The notes: generated by a model from the sequence alone, not told the origin. A stretch of DNA of 60,344 nucleotides from Mycoplasmopsis cricetuli ATCC 35279 (GCF_000526955.1 NZ_JAHB01000003.1:1-60344), one strand, 5' to 3'; positions 31,248 through 42,773 are shown, counted from the first letter of the stretch. Translations and numbers: made by a program.

Positions 31248-31730
31248 TTATTTTATTTGATAACCTTTTTTGGTTCAGTAAATTAAAATTTGCTTAATTG
31301 TAGGATTATGTTTAAGATTTTCTAAATAAAATTCTTGATATCAATTTAGACTAAAAAATGGAATTTTTCCTTGATAAATAGCTAAAATACCCTGGTAATC
31401 TCAAACTATTTTAATATTTTCATTTAATTCAAATTCAAAAGTATCATTTTTAGACATTTTTACAATTTTAAATTCATCTAAATAAAATTGAATTTTTCTT
31501 TTTTTCATTAACTCATTAAATTTTTTAAAATGATGATCACCATTGAATGAAAAAATTATTTCTTGATCAGTAAAATTATTTTTTTCAATCATATCATCTA
31601 ATGTAGCAGTATGTTTAATAACAAAATTAGAAATTTTATAACTGAAAATGTTTAGCATTTTTGGAATTAATCAATACCCATTGCTAGTTTGATTAATTTT
31701 AATTGTTTTAATTGTTTTTTTGTATTTCAT
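31248..31730 (-). CDS. Unknown protein at the end of the ula operon
   Basis: A 160-residue soluble protein with no membrane segment or recognised motif. It is rich in aromatic and charged residues, for example DYQGILAIYQGKIPFFSLNW and QILIYWTKKGYQIK. The ATG at 31728-31730 overlaps nothing but lies right at the end of the HAD gene (stop at 31732), so it is the last cistron of the operon. A role linked to the sugar pathway is possible from position only. Confidence 0.65.
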
Positions 31731-31731
31731 T

Positions 31732-32607
31732 TTATTGTTTTAGTAAATTTAAGTTAATAAAATTAGCTATTCCATTTTCATTGTTTGATAAAGTTTCAAA
31801 AGTGCTATATTTTTTAATATCAATTGCACTCTGACCCATTGCAACTGAATATCTAGCAACTTGAAACATAGATACATCATTGTACTCATCACCAAATACA
31901 ATGGTATTTTCTAAACTAAAATGATAATTTTTCGCCAATCATTGTAAAGCATTACCTTTTGAACAATTTTTTGGCATCACATCGATAACATTACTTTGTG
32001 ATTGTAATAAATAAATATTTTTAAAAAATTGTAATTTGTTTTTAACTAATGTAATTTGTTCTGAAGTGCAATCTTCTTTAATTAGCAAAAATTTAATAAT
32101 TTGGTGTTTTTCAATGTCAAATTTTTCAGCTTTGTTTGTGCTAAAAAAATCAATTTTAAAACGGTGTCTGGGTTTTTTACTTGCAAGAGTATTTTTAAGT
32201 CAATTAAATCATCTTGGGATATGATTTTCACGAGTAAAACCAATCATTTGTTCTGTTGTATAAATTAAAAATGTAATATTATATTTAATTAAAATATCAA
32301 AAATCATTTTAGTTGTTTGAACATCAATTGGATTGGCAAAAATAACTTGGTTTTGTTTAAAATCAAAAACAATTGAACCATTACATGCCACAATTGGAAA
32401 ATCAATATCAAGTAATTCTGCTTCTTCTTTTGCAAAATAATAAGGTCTTCCAGTAACAATAGAAATTTTTTTATTTTGTTTTTTTAATTTCTCAAGTGCA
32501 ATTAATGTTTCTTTGGAAATGGTTTTATCACTTTGCAACAAAGTTCCATCTAAGTCAAAAAAAAGATTGTCAATTTTATTTTCTAAATTATCTAGTTTTT
32601 TGTCCAT
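31732..32607 (-). CDS. Cof-type HAD-IIB phosphatase
   Basis: About 291 residues of a HAD-superfamily sugar-phosphate phosphatase. Motif I is FFDLDGTLLQS, motif II is SIVTGRP, and motif IV is FGDEYNDVSMF with the C2-type cap between. Start uncertain: ATG at 32605-32607 is used here; ATG at 32623-32625 would add MDQMLT. Both lie inside the end of ulaF and neither has a Shine-Dalgarno, so translation is probably coupled. It may dephosphorylate overflow sugar phosphates of the pathway, an inference from position. Confidence 0.85.
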
Positions 32608-33304
32608 AGTAAGCATTTGGTCCATGTTTACGAAAATGGTGTTTGTCTTGAAGTGTTTGATTTGCTTGAGTTTTATTTGGATCTATAGTAATAGTATACA
32701 GTGCCATTTTGGCAATTTCTTCTAAAGTTAAAGCCAAATTAACTGCATCAATTGGATTTTTTGTTGATCAAACAAATGGCCCATGTTCTTTAACCAAAGT
32801 TGCCAAACTTGATTCAAAACTAATGTTGTTTTTAGTGAAATGTTCAATAATTACAAGTCCTGTATTGTGTTCATATTCTGTATTAATTTCTTGATCTGTT
32901 AATTCACGAGTGCATGGAATTGATCCATAAAAATTATCAGCATGAGTAGTTCCAAAACATGGTATTGATTTTCCTGCTTGTGCCCATCCAACAGCAAATG
33001 GTGAATGAGTGTGTACAATTCCTTGAATGTTTTTATTTTGTTTGTAAATTAATGTGTGAGTTGGTGTGTCACTTGATGGATTTAATTGCGAATTAATAAT
33101 ATTGTTATTCATATCAACAACAACCATATCATCAGGTTTCATAGTTTCATAACTTACACCGCTTGGCTTAATAACCATATATTTACGATCTTTAGTAATT
33201 CCTGAAACATTTCCTCAAGTATGAATTGCTAATTTATATTTATAGAGTAACATATTAGCTTCATAAACAGATTCTTTTAGCTTTTTAATTTCCTGATTAT
33301 TCAC
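32588..33304 (-). CDS. ulaF: L-ribulose-5-phosphate 4-epimerase
   Basis: A 238-residue class II aldolase-fold epimerase converting L-ribulose-5-P to D-xylulose-5-P, the exit to the pentose phosphate pathway. Substrate and metal residues are visible: TWGNVSG near residue 29, KPSGVSYE, and GIVHTHSPFAVGWAQ with the zinc His pair, then GTTHADNF. It ends KHGPNAYYGQKTR, typical of the family. The start is GTG at 33302-33304, overlapping the ulaE stop by 8 bases. Confidence 0.93.
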
Positions 33305-34175
33305 CTTTGGCTCTCTTTCATTGATCTTTGTAAAATTGCATTGCTTTTTGTAATTTAGCAATATTTTGTTCATTTGTTTCATCTAAATGATTTTTAGATC
33401 ACATTTCAATTAAAATTGGTCCTTGGAAATTAATTTGTTTAATTGCTTTTAAAGTTTTCACAAAATCAACAGTTCCTTCACCTCAGGGAACTTCTTTAAA
33501 TTTTGTTGGCGTTGTATCTTTAAAATGAAAAGCCACAATTTTATTTTTCCCTAACATAATTTCATTTTCAATATCTTTGGTAAATTGATTTAAATTTCCA
33601 ATATCTGGATAAATATAAAAATTTGGCATATTAATTTCGTTTAAAAAAGTTAAACACTTACTAATAGTTCCAGCAAATGTAGTATCCATTGTTTCAAAGG
33701 CTAAAGTAATATTATACTTTTGTGCAAGAAATGCACATTTTTTCATTCCTAAAATAAAATTTTTTCGTGTTATAGAATTTGCTTTTTCATAATAAACATC
33801 ATAAGCTGCTATTTGAATTAAACGTATTCCTAATTTTTTAGCAAGTATTAAAGCTTTTTCCATAATTTCTAAAGCTTTAGCTCTAATCTTAGGATCATGT
33901 GACCCAAAAGGATATTTGCGATGTGCACTTAAACACATTGAATTGAAATAAAAATCTTTTTCAATTAATATTTTTTTTAATTGATTAATTTGTTCATTTG
34001 ATCAATTTAAACGTTCTAAACGAAAATCTGATTCATCAACACTAAACTCAATAAAATCAAAACCAGCTGCTTTTGCAATATCAATTTTTTGTTCTCATGA
34101 AAATTTATTATTTAAAGCTTTTTCATAAATTCCAACAAAGCGAGATGATTTAGGTTCAGTATTTTTTAAATTCAT
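33297..34175 (-). CDS. ulaE: L-ribulose-5-phosphate 3-epimerase (hexulose-6-P isomerase-like)
   Basis: A 292-residue TIM-barrel enzyme of the UlaE/SgbU family that converts L-xylulose-5-P to L-ribulose-5-P. Family features: FVGIYEKAL near the N-terminus, DFIEFSVDESDFRLERL, CLSAHRKYPFGS (the catalytic region), FETMDT, YPDIGNLNQF and the C-terminal FQGPILIEMW with a metal-binding Glu. It overlaps ulaD by 26 bases upstream and ulaF by 8 bases downstream. Confidence 0.93.
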
Positions 34176-34806
34176 TTTGAAATTCTTTTGCTGCCAATTC
34201 TGGGTTTGCAGCATCTCTAATTGATCTCCCAGCAATAAAAATATAGATTGGAATATTTTTGAAAAGTTTAATATCTTCAACAGAAACTCCACCAGTAACT
34301 GTTACTTTAAATCCTAAATTTGCTAATTTAGAAACAACATCAATATCTTTTTGTCCTCAAGTAACTCCTACAGCTTGAGCATCTCTTGCTCTATGTCAAA
34401 CAACTTGAGTTACTCCTGCTTGTTTTCAAGCTTGTACTTGTTCTCAAGTGAAATTAGAAGTCATTTCTACTTGAATTTCTTTATCAGGACCATAAGTTTT
34501 AGCCAAATCAACTAAATCCTTCATAGTAGCAATTTCACCAGCACAAATAGCTGTAATATAATCAGCACCATTATCAAAAAACATTTTTCCAAATATTTTT
34601 CCTGCATCAGCAATTTTTCCATCAGCAACAATAATTTTTTCAGGAAAAGCTTTTTTTAATTCTGAAATTGCTTTTTTACCTTCTGAAGCTAATAAAATAG
34701 TTCCAACTTCAATTACATCAATATATTTTCTTGCTTTTTGTGCATCTTTGATTGCTTGCTCTATTGTTAAGTTATCTAAGGCTATTTGTAATAAAGGTAA
34801 TCTCAT
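34150..34806 (-). CDS. ulaD: 3-keto-L-gulonate-6-phosphate decarboxylase
   Basis: A 218-residue member of the OMP decarboxylase suprafamily that makes L-xylulose-5-P and CO2. The signature D-x-K-x-x-D is in IVADGKIADAGKI (about residues 60-72). Family sequences PLLQIALDNLTIEQAI (start) and ITAICAGEIATM are present. The C-terminus ends after a UGA-encoded Trp (EFKKYWT). AGGAGG ribosome-binding site before the ATG. Confidence 0.93.
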
Positions 34807-34830
34807 AATCCTCCTTTTTAAATTTAAATT

Positions 34831-35307
34831 TTAAGTTAAATATTTTTGAAAGTCAATTTTTTCAATAATATCAATTACTTCTTCTTTTTTTGCAGCAAGA
34901 GCAATTTTATTTACAACTTCTGGATTTTCAAACACAGCAATAATTTGTGGTAGAGCTTCAGAAGTATGAACATCAGCGCTTGTTGCAGCAAGAGCAATTA
35001 ACACTCGAACTGGTCGTGGATCATTTTCAAAATATACAGGTTTAGTTAAAGTTACAAGTGAAAATGAATTTTCTAATACTCCAGCATCACTTTGTGCATG
35101 TGGCATTGCTAAATTATCAGCAATAATATAATATGGACCATGTTCTTTGGTGGAATTAATTACTGCATCATAATAACGAGGTTCAACTAAATTTTTATCA
35201 ATTAATGGTTTAATTGATAAATAAACAGCTTCTTCTCAATTTTTTGCACTTTGTTGCAAATTAATTGTTTTATATTTTTTTAAAATATCAAGTAAATTAA
35301 TTTTCAT
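34831..35307 (-). CDS. ulaC: Ascorbate-type PTS EIIA component
   Basis: A 158-residue EIIA of the mannitol/fructose-like fold that receives phosphate from HPr. The active His is in LAMPHAQSDAGV (about residue 69). The middle has SLVTLTKPVYF and VRVLIALAATSADVHTSEALPQI typical of UlaC. It starts 2 bases after ulaB ends, and the operon continues to ulaD. Confidence 0.93.
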
Positions 35308-35309
35308 TT

Positions 35310-35600
35310 TTACAATCCTAAAGCTTCTTTGAGAGCATTTCTAATTTCATTTTCATCCATTAAATTAGTAACACCCACAATTTTTGCTTTTTGTTGATGA
35401 TTAAATTCGCTTGATAAATGTTTTGAAGAAATGATAATATCAACACTATTAGTCATTCCCTTTGATTGACCCATTGAAAGCGCTTCAACTGAAGCATCAA
35501 TATTTAATTCTTTACATATTTTTTGAACTTTCAATTTAATAATCATTGAAGTTCCCATACCATTGCCGCAAGCAGCAACAATTTTTAAAGGTCCATTCAT
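35310..35600 (-). CDS. ulaB: Ascorbate-type PTS EIIB component
   Basis: A 96-residue EIIB. The phosphorylated Cys is in VAACGNGMGTSMIIK (Cys11), the P-loop of the family, followed by a VDIIISSKHL strand. Length is standard. AGGAAAA ribosome-binding site. Confidence 0.94.
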   Translation of the reverse strand: MNGPLKIVAACGNGMGTSMIIKLKVQKICKELNIDASVEALSMGQSKGMTNSVDIIISSKHLSSEFNHQQKAKIVGVTNLMDENEIRNALKEALGL

Positions 35601-35629
35601 ATTTTTCCTTTACAAAATATAATTTTTGT

Positions 35630-37465
35630 TTATTGTTTTAAGGTAGGATTTAATTTAAATAAACTTTGTAAAAAAGTCTTTTTAGTTTGAATTCCTGTGT
35701 CAATAATTTGTCCAATTGCTAGCATTGCAATAATTGAAACTACAATAACAATTCAAGCAAAAATTGAATTAAATGATGAAATAATCATTAATACACCAAA
35801 GAACAAGGTTCAATCAGCCATTCCAATGTATCCAGTTGCAACTGGGTTGATTACATTAAGAGCTTCAAATGTTACTTTATTATTTGAATCTTTAATTGTA
35901 GTTGTCAATCTTGCAATTTCAGCGCTATTAACCTTTGCAATTTCTTCAGGAATTGCTGAAGGGGTTGCATTTGAAACTAATCTAAGTGCAATTGATACAA
36001 TTAAAACTTCTGCAAATCCAATTATTCCTGGTAAAAGTAAAGCTGCTCTAAATCCTCCTGAAGCATTTGCATATACTCCTAGTGATCCTGAGTTAAAAAA
36101 TAAAGTAATAAACAATGGAATAGTAATTGATATAAAGTTTTGTTCTGGAATTAATGAAAGTCCAATTACAAGGCCAACTGCTAAAAATTGTCCAATAACT
36201 CCTGAAAGAAATCCATAAGTTACTGAATTAATTGAAAATCCATACACAGCAGCAACATCAACTGCAACTACTGAGTTTGGAATAATTTTTTCACTAATAC
36301 CATGGAATGATTGTTGAAGTTCAGTAATAAACATTCTAACTCCTGTTATGATTGCAATCAATGAAGCAACAATTCTAAGTGATCCACCTAAAATTATAAA
36401 TAAGAAGTTAGAACCACCAAATACACTATTTCAAACTTTAAGATTTTCAGGTTTGAATCCAGTATATGTTTCATTTAAAATTCCACCTTTGCTATTAATA
36501 ATTAAAATTATAAATAGCACTAAAAATAAAAACAAAATAATAATTGTTTGAGTAAAAATATTATCTTCAAAAATTTTTAAGTATGAAGGAAGTTTTTTAT
36601 TTTCAGCAGAATCTTCTTTTGTACCAAAGAAACGCCCTAATTTATAAGTGGTTGCAATAGCAAACATTTGTTGATGCCCAACAGCAAATCCGGCATCTTG
36701 AGTTACTAAATTAGTTGCTTTTAAAGTTGATGAAGAAGCAACACCTCAATAAACTCCAAGGAAAAGTCCTGAAATTAAAACTAATCCAATTTGTTCTCCA
36801 GCTGTTTGTAAGATCCCCCCCCTAAATAAAAGAATATAAAAAATAGTTGTTACAACTGCTGCTTGTTGCAACATAACATGCCCTGTTACCATAATTGAAT
36901 TTACATTGGTTATTTTTTTAAGTAACACTAAAATAATATTCACAATAAATCCAACAAGTAAAGCAAATGACATAAGTGATGTTAAATCATTACCTAAGAA
37001 AAGTAAGTTTTTTGATCCTAAAAATTCATTTGCATTTGCTAGAGAAAAATAAGGATCAAGAGGAACAACATTTGAACCACCAATTTCTTTTATGTTTTCA
37101 AATACTGGTTTTGCCATTCCAACTAATGTACCTGCTCCAATTTGGAGTAAAATAAATCCAATAATGGTTTTTAATGCGCCAATAATTGAATCTTTGACTC
37201 CTCTTCCAATTGAAAGATATCCAACTAAAGTTAAAGATCCTAAAAGAAGAGGTGTCTGTCTAAGAAAGTTGTCTAAGTAAACAACTTTAATTAAGAAAAA
37301 AAATGCTGCACTAAAGGCTTTTGAACTTCAAGGCGCAATGTTATTTCCTGGATTTGCAATTTTAACTAATACAGTAACTAAAATAATTATCAAATTAGCT
37401 AAAAGAAATCCAAGTCAAGCAAAAAGCATTCTTTTTCTTGATTCTTTTTTAAACAGTGATTGCAT
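35630..37465 (-). CDS. ulaA: Ascorbate-type PTS permease EIIC
   Basis: A 611-residue membrane permease of the UlaA/SgaT family. It carries about 11-12 hydrophobic segments, such as MLFAWLGFLLANLIIIL, SLTLVGYLSIGRGVKD and TIIGFILLQIGAGTLVGMAK. It is longer than E. coli UlaA (465 residues) because of an extra central polar loop (FGTKEDSAENKKLPSYL) and a longer C-terminal tail, known for mycoplasma homologues. Specificity is unproven: ascorbate or a related lactone/aldonate. Start ATG at 37463-37465. Confidence 0.92.
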
Positions 37466-37495
37466 TATCTGCCTTTCATTTTGTAAAAAAATAAA

Positions 37496-38551
37496 TTATT
37501 TAACTTTTAAAACCTCTTTAAGTTCTAAAACACGAGGATTGACTTTTGATAAATCAAAAGTTCTTTTTTCATCAAAAGTTAAAATTTCTCTTGGGTTATT
37601 AATTAAAATATCTTCAATTGCTTGTTCATTAATTCCAACTTGTTTAAGAAGTGGTAAAAAACGATCAAATAAATAACCAAGACCAAAAGTTTGTTTTCCT
37701 TTTTCAATTCCGTAATGTCTTTGGTAAAGAATTCTTCCGGCATCAAGAGATAAAGTTATATGTTTTTGATATCCTTTATCGACTAAATACTTAATATTTT
37801 CAGCTAAAGTAGCATCAGTGTAGTATTTAACACGATCTGGTCCATCAAAACAAAGAGTTACTCCTAAATCCTTGATAATTTTTTCATAGTAATATTTATC
37901 AGGATTTTTATTTAAATGTGAAAGTTGTATTTTTCTTGGATTTGCACCAAAATCAATTAAATGTTGCGCTGCTTCATAAGCCATGGTTCCAAGTTGTGTG
38001 TGCACTAAAATTGGTGCTCCAGTTTCAATACTTGAGCGAGCTGCAATTTCAAGTGATTTTAATTCAAGTCTATCAATTGCTGCATATCCAGTTCCAGCTT
38101 TAATAATTCCAGCTTTTGATTTTGAACGTTTAACAACAGGACCTGAATAATTTAATTCATCCATTCCTTCTTCAATTTCAGCTACAATCATTTTAACAAT
38201 ATCATCAATTGGAGCAAGCGAAAGTCATGAAGCACCTTTATCATAGAAAGCTGCTTTGTGAAACCCAGTTGCCATAATAATGTTAGCTTTTCCTCTAAGT
38301 TTTTCAGCAATTTCTAATGTTTTGTATACATCTCTGCCCACATTAGGTGGATCCATAGTAACCAAAGTTTTTCCACCTTTTAAAATGTATTCATTCATTT
38401 CTTTAACAGCGGCATCAACTGACATCATAACAAAATCAGGATGTTCATGTGCCTCAGGGCCATAATTTTTAATTAAATGATCATGACAATCAGTTATCCC
38501 TAACTCACTGGGGTCAATGTCCCCTAAAACTGTTCTTGCAAATTTTCTCAT
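37496..38551 (-). CDS. Phosphotriesterase-family sugar-lactone-phosphate lactonase
   Basis: A 351-residue amidohydrolase of the PTE family. Metal ligands are in place: DCHDHL (His23, His25), a Lys in KAGIIKAGTG (carboxylated bridge), His in LVHTQLG, His in QLSHLNKN, Asp in LSLDAGRI. Close relatives in M. synoviae and M. agalactiae hydrolyse pentono-1,4-lactone-5-phosphates. It starts the operon and stands where UlaG (a metallo-beta-lactamase lactonase) would be in enteric ula operons, so it probably opens the phosphorylated lactone delivered by UlaABC. AAGGAGG ribosome-binding site. Confidence 0.9.
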
Positions 38552-38618
38552 CTGCCTCCTTTTTAATAGTTTTAATGTTTATATTTTAGTTAAATATTAA
38601 AAAAAATAATAATTTTGC

Positions 38619-38636
38619 AAAAAGTTTCCACTTTTT
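38619..38636 (-). promoter_or_regulatory. Inverted repeat in the ula operon promoter region
   Basis: AAAAAGT-TTCC-ACTTTTT is a perfect 7-base dyad about 70 bases upstream of the lactonase start. It is in the right place for an operator or a 5' leader hairpin. No regulator gene is found next to the operon. Confidence 0.45.
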
Positions 38637-38684
38637 TAATATATTTATATAAATGTTTAAAAACAAAATTAGATTTAGTTAAAA

Positions 38685-38717
38685 TAAAAAAAGATGCATC
38701 AGCATCCTTGTTTTTTA
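38685..38717 (-). terminator. Terminator of the gdpP-to-lipoprotein gene run
   Basis: GATGC (38693-38697) pairs with GCATC (38702-38706). On the minus strand TTTTTTTATTTT follows. It separates the lipoprotein gene at 38730 from the ula promoter region. Confidence 0.75.
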
Positions 38718-38729
38718 TACAAAAAATAA

Positions 38730-39560
38730 TTAATTTGTATTTTTAAAATCATGTAAATATTTTTCAATTGCTTGATTGAATATTTCAAAATAATCAGACT
38801 GATCAATTAAATCAATTTGTTTGTATAATTTATCAATCTCATCTTTTATTTTTAGATTTGATAAATTAGATATTTTGTTGTACATTTCTTCTTTTTTGTT
38901 TAATTCTAGAAAAAAATTATAGTAAATATCTAATTCTAAAATTGAATTAAAAACTTTGGTAGTAAAAAATGTATTCATAATTTCTTCAAAAAGATTTTCA
39001 ACTTTTTGATAATAACTTTTAAAATTTTCAATTATTTCTTTTAATTTGGAAAAATTTTCAATTGATTGAAAATTTTCTTTTTTAAGAGAATTAATTTTAT
39101 TGTATATTTCAAAAAAATTATTTTTAAAATTACTTAAAATTCATGCATTCCCATGTTTTTTATTTCAAACTAAATAATAACCAGCTAGAGCCTCCTTTGA
39201 AGTGGGTTCTCATTTTTTCTTTAAAATATTGGTTTCAATTTCTCTTGCAACAGTGAGATTAGTTTCAAGTGCTGCTGTTGTAAAAATATAATCATTTTCT
39301 GGTATTTCAAATGAAGATAAATTATTGAATTTCTTCATTTCTTCATAAATAGAATTTAATGAATAATATAAATATGTTAATGATTCATATTTTTGTTTTA
39401 AAACTTTTGTTTTTAAATTTTCAATATACTGTTCAAATTCTTTAAATTTATTTTGAAAAGTATATTTATTGAAATTTATACATGATATCCCAACTAAAGG
39501 TAGATAACAAAAAATAAATCCACTAACAAATAATAATGTTAAAGTTTTTAGTTTTTTCAT
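38730..39560 (-). CDS. Lipoprotein of unknown function
   Basis: A 276-residue lipoprotein. Signal MKKLKTLTLLFVSGFIFCYLPLVGISC with the lipobox VGISC (Cys27); a second Cys at 18 lies inside the membrane stretch. The mature part is helical with long coiled-coil-like Lys/Glu/Asn sequence, e.g. FKEFEQYIENLKTKVLKQK. The reading frame is continuous through several UGA codons. It follows pgsA at the end of the long operon. Confidence 0.78.
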
Positions 39561-39599
39561 TATAAAATTTTGAATAAAAAATAAACTAGAAAATAAATT

Positions 39600-40256
39600 T
39601 TATTTAATATATGGGATTGCAAATTTAACATACTGATATCCTGAAATAACACTAATAATAGCTCCAACTGAAAGTAAAATATTATTTAAAATAAAGTAAC
39701 TTAAATCAACATAGTAATTGTTAAATGATGTACTATCTAAAATAATTGAACTAATTAAAGTGCAAATAATAACAATTGAAATATAAAAAGTTTTTATCTT
39801 TCCAAGTTTTGATGCTGCAATATCAATATTTTTACTCACAAGTAATGTTCGGGATCCATCAACAATTAAATCACGAATTAAAATAATTGCCACAATAGGG
39901 AGTAAGTAAAATTTTTCAGTTGTTAAAAAAATTAGAGCTACCAAAGTAATCATTTTATCAGCTAAAGGATCTCATAATTTTCCAAAATTTGAGATAACAT
40001 TTCATTTGCGAGCTAAATAACCATCTAAAAAATCACTAATCATTGCAATGATAAAAATAAATAAAAATATATATAAAAAATAAATTCTTATTGATTTAGA
40101 TTCACTATCTATTAATGATGATAAATAAAAATTATTTTTTTGCAAAATATAAAAAACTGTCAGTATCACAATTGATAATAAAGCCATTATAATGCGAAAA
40201 ATAGTTAATAAATTAGGGATTTTATTCTTTTGTAAAAATTCTTTATTTAATTTCAT
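39600..40256 (-). CDS. pgsA: CDP-diacylglycerol-glycerol-3-phosphate 3-phosphatidyltransferase
   Basis: A 218-residue membrane enzyme of phosphatidylglycerol synthesis. The full CDP-alcohol phosphotransferase motif is present: SDFLDGYLARKWNVISNFG followed by KLWDPLADK (D-G-x2-A-R-x8-G-x3-D-x3-D) at about residues 76-103. About five membrane segments. Overlaps the upstream gene by 14 bases. Confidence 0.94.
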
Positions 40257-40809
40257 TTTTCTTTCTCATTTCAATTCGATTATTTATTTGAAAATTATAA
40301 CTATTTTGCACATATTCAATTTCCTGTTTAACTTTTTCTGAAGATAAATCCACTTCAATAGTTTTTAACTTATCCTTAAAGTAGTCAATTAAATATTCAA
40401 ATTTATTTTCTCATAAATTGGCTTTAGCATCTTTAAGTGCTGAAATTTTTAATACAAAATCACTATAATTTGGATTTGACAAAACATATCGCTTGAATTT
40501 ATCTCGTTGAACAATATCATTTAACAATGCATTTGCTGATAAATTAATATCACTCATTTTAACAGATCCTATACTTACTTGAAAATTATTAAGCTCATGT
40601 TTAGTTAAATTAATAATTTCGTTAATTTCTACAATTAAATAATTTACATATTCACGTGAATCATTTTCAAAAGCATCTGATTCTCTTTTTTGCTTGCGTT
40701 TTTTTAATTTATTGTTTATGTTCTGTCAAATTACAAATCCTAAAACAGCTAAAACTAAAGCTCCTAAAATAATATACACAAAAAGATTATTTCCACTAAG
40801 AAAATTCAT
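40243..40809 (-). CDS. Single-pass membrane protein of unknown function
   Basis: A 188-residue protein with an N-terminal membrane helix (LFVYIILGALVLAVLGFVIW, about 9-28), a very basic stop-transfer segment (KLKKRKQKRES), and a helical domain (ENDSREYVNYLIVEINEIINL onward). It overlaps pgsA by 14 bases. The topology (N-out, soluble domain inside) and coiled region recall cytoplasmic scaffolds, but no family was recognised. Confidence 0.7.
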
Positions 40810-40833
40810 ATTTCTCCTTTAAATAATTATCAA

Positions 40834-41154
40834 TTATTTTTCAATTTTTAATTTTCATTTGTCAGCTTTTTGTTCAGTAAATTCTTTCATGATATCATTT
40901 AATTCTTGTTCAGTCAAAGTTGATTTTTGAATTTTTGTGTGCAAAAAAACACTATATTGTCGATAATTAAAAGTTGGTTTTGGAGTTACCCTTTTATAAA
41001 TGATTCTTCCTCCATTTGCAAGGGGTTCGTTAATTTCCACTTCAGTATTTTTAACTAAATTATTTAATTCTCTTTTTAATTCACGAACTTCTTTTTGAGC
41101 ATCTTGCAATGATTCTGCAATTAATTTAATTTTTTCAATATTAGCAATTTTCAT
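40834..41154 (-). CDS. Small soluble helical protein of unknown function
   Basis: A 106-residue protein with coiled-coil N-terminal half (IEKIKLIAESLQDAQKEVRE) and a mixed C-terminal half containing GGRIIYKRVTPKPTFNYRQYS. No signal peptide. TCCTTT-type ribosome-binding site complement before its ATG. It lies between mgtE and the single-pass membrane protein in the same run of genes. Confidence 0.68.
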
Positions 41155-41193
41155 ATTTATTCCTTTAATTTAAAACTTAAAAAATCATCAAAA

Positions 41194-42747
41194 CTAAAAA
41201 TTAATTTCACTGATAACTTCTTTTAAATAATTTCCAATTTCAGCTCCGTTGGATAATTCAGTTGTAGGTATTGAACCAAGTTTTACTCCTAAATAAAGCA
41301 TTCCAATATTAATAGCAAAAAAAATCAAAGTTGATAAAGCATCTGAAAGAGTAGTTAAAATTGGAGCTGACATAACAGCTGGATCTTTTTTTAAACGAAT
41401 TGCAATAATTGGAATAATAGTTCCTAAAAATTTAGCAAAAACTACAACTAAAAAAAGTGAAATAGAACTACCAACAATTACAAATGTATATCCTGCTCAT
41501 GAAACATGATAATCTCTAAAAATAGCAAAATAAATATATAGTCTAATAATATTAAACAAAAACATGAACAAACCAACAATTGCTGCTACTTTAATTTCTT
41601 TTCAAATTGCTCTAGAAATATCCTTGCGAGCAATTTCACCAAGTGCAGCAGCTCGAGTAATAGTTGTTGAACTTTGCGATCCAGCATTCCCTGCTGATCC
41701 AGAAATAACTGGAATCAATCCAACAATAATAGCTGTTGGAATGCTAATTGTAAGAGTGTTATTAATAAATGTCTCACTTATATCAGTAAATTGTTGAATA
41801 ACAAATTGACTTAAAGTAGCTGAAAGCATAAGCACTAAAAGTCAAAAAATTCGAGACTTAACAATTGATTTAACACTAGTTTTTAAATAATTTTCTTCTA
41901 CTAATTCAGGATTAATTCCACTCATTTTATAAATATCTTCAGTGGCTGCTTCTTGAATGACATCAATTACATCATCAGAAGTAATCATTCCAATTAAGAA
42001 ATTATCATGATTAATTACTGGTAAGGTAGAACGATCTTGCTCGGCAAATATAAGTGAAGCTAATTCTTTTGAATCAGAAGTGTATATTGCTCTAACTGGT
42101 GATGAAATATTTTCAATGATATCTTCATCATCTGAAAAAACTATTTCTTCTAAAGTAGTGTTTCCAATTAAAAGTCCATTTTTATCAGTTACATAAATAT
42201 TATGTGTTAATTCTAATTTATTGCGATAATCACTTTTAATTTTTAATAAAGCCATTTTGCAAGTTCAAGTATTAATAACTGTTGAGATATCAACTGACAT
42301 AATGCTTCCAACTTGTGAATCTTCATAAGCTAAAATAGAATTAACTTTTTCACGTTTTTCTTTATCAGTTGCATTTAAAATTTTGCGAGTTAAATTAGCT
42401 GGTAAGTCTTCTAAAACATCAGCTAGTTCATCAGTTTGCAACTCTTTTAAAACATTGATTCCACAACTTTCTGTTTGTTCAGTTAAACTATACACTAAAT
42501 TATATTGAATATCTTCAGCTAAATATGAAAACAGTTCAGCTGCATCAGAAGTTTTTAAAATTCTCAGCAAATAAAGTTGTTCACTTGGATTTAAAACTTC
42601 AGTTCCTGCTGCAATATCAGCCATTGGATACTCTTGAACAAAATTACGCAAGGCACTAATATTTTTTTGATTGATAAGTTTTATTAATTCAATCTCAATT
42701 TGATTTTTTCAGTCATTATGTAATTCAGAGTTATTTGTTTGTTTCAT
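41194..42747 (-). CDS. mgtE: Magnesium transporter MgtE
   Basis: A 517-residue Mg2+ channel. Soluble N domain (AELFSYLAEDIQYNLVYSLTEQ, DELADVLEDLPANLTRKIL), two CBS domains (GLLIGNTTLEEIVFSDDEDI and LIGMITSDDVIDVIQEAATEDIYKMSG), a connecting helix, and five membrane segments with PVISGSAGNAGSQSSTTITRA, the pore signature. It lies immediately downstream of cdaM; c-di-AMP and Mg2+ control may be linked. Confidence 0.96.
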
Positions 42748-42773
42748 AAATAAATTTTTCTTTCTTTACTTAA

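Noticed and set aside
35697-36218. 173-codon plus-strand frame opposite ulaA
   Set aside because: It is antisense to membrane helices of the permease and shows no independent start or motif.
42748-42773. Mg2+ riboswitch before mgtE
   Set aside because: The spacer to cdaM is only 26 bases, too short for an M-box, and it follows in the same transcript.
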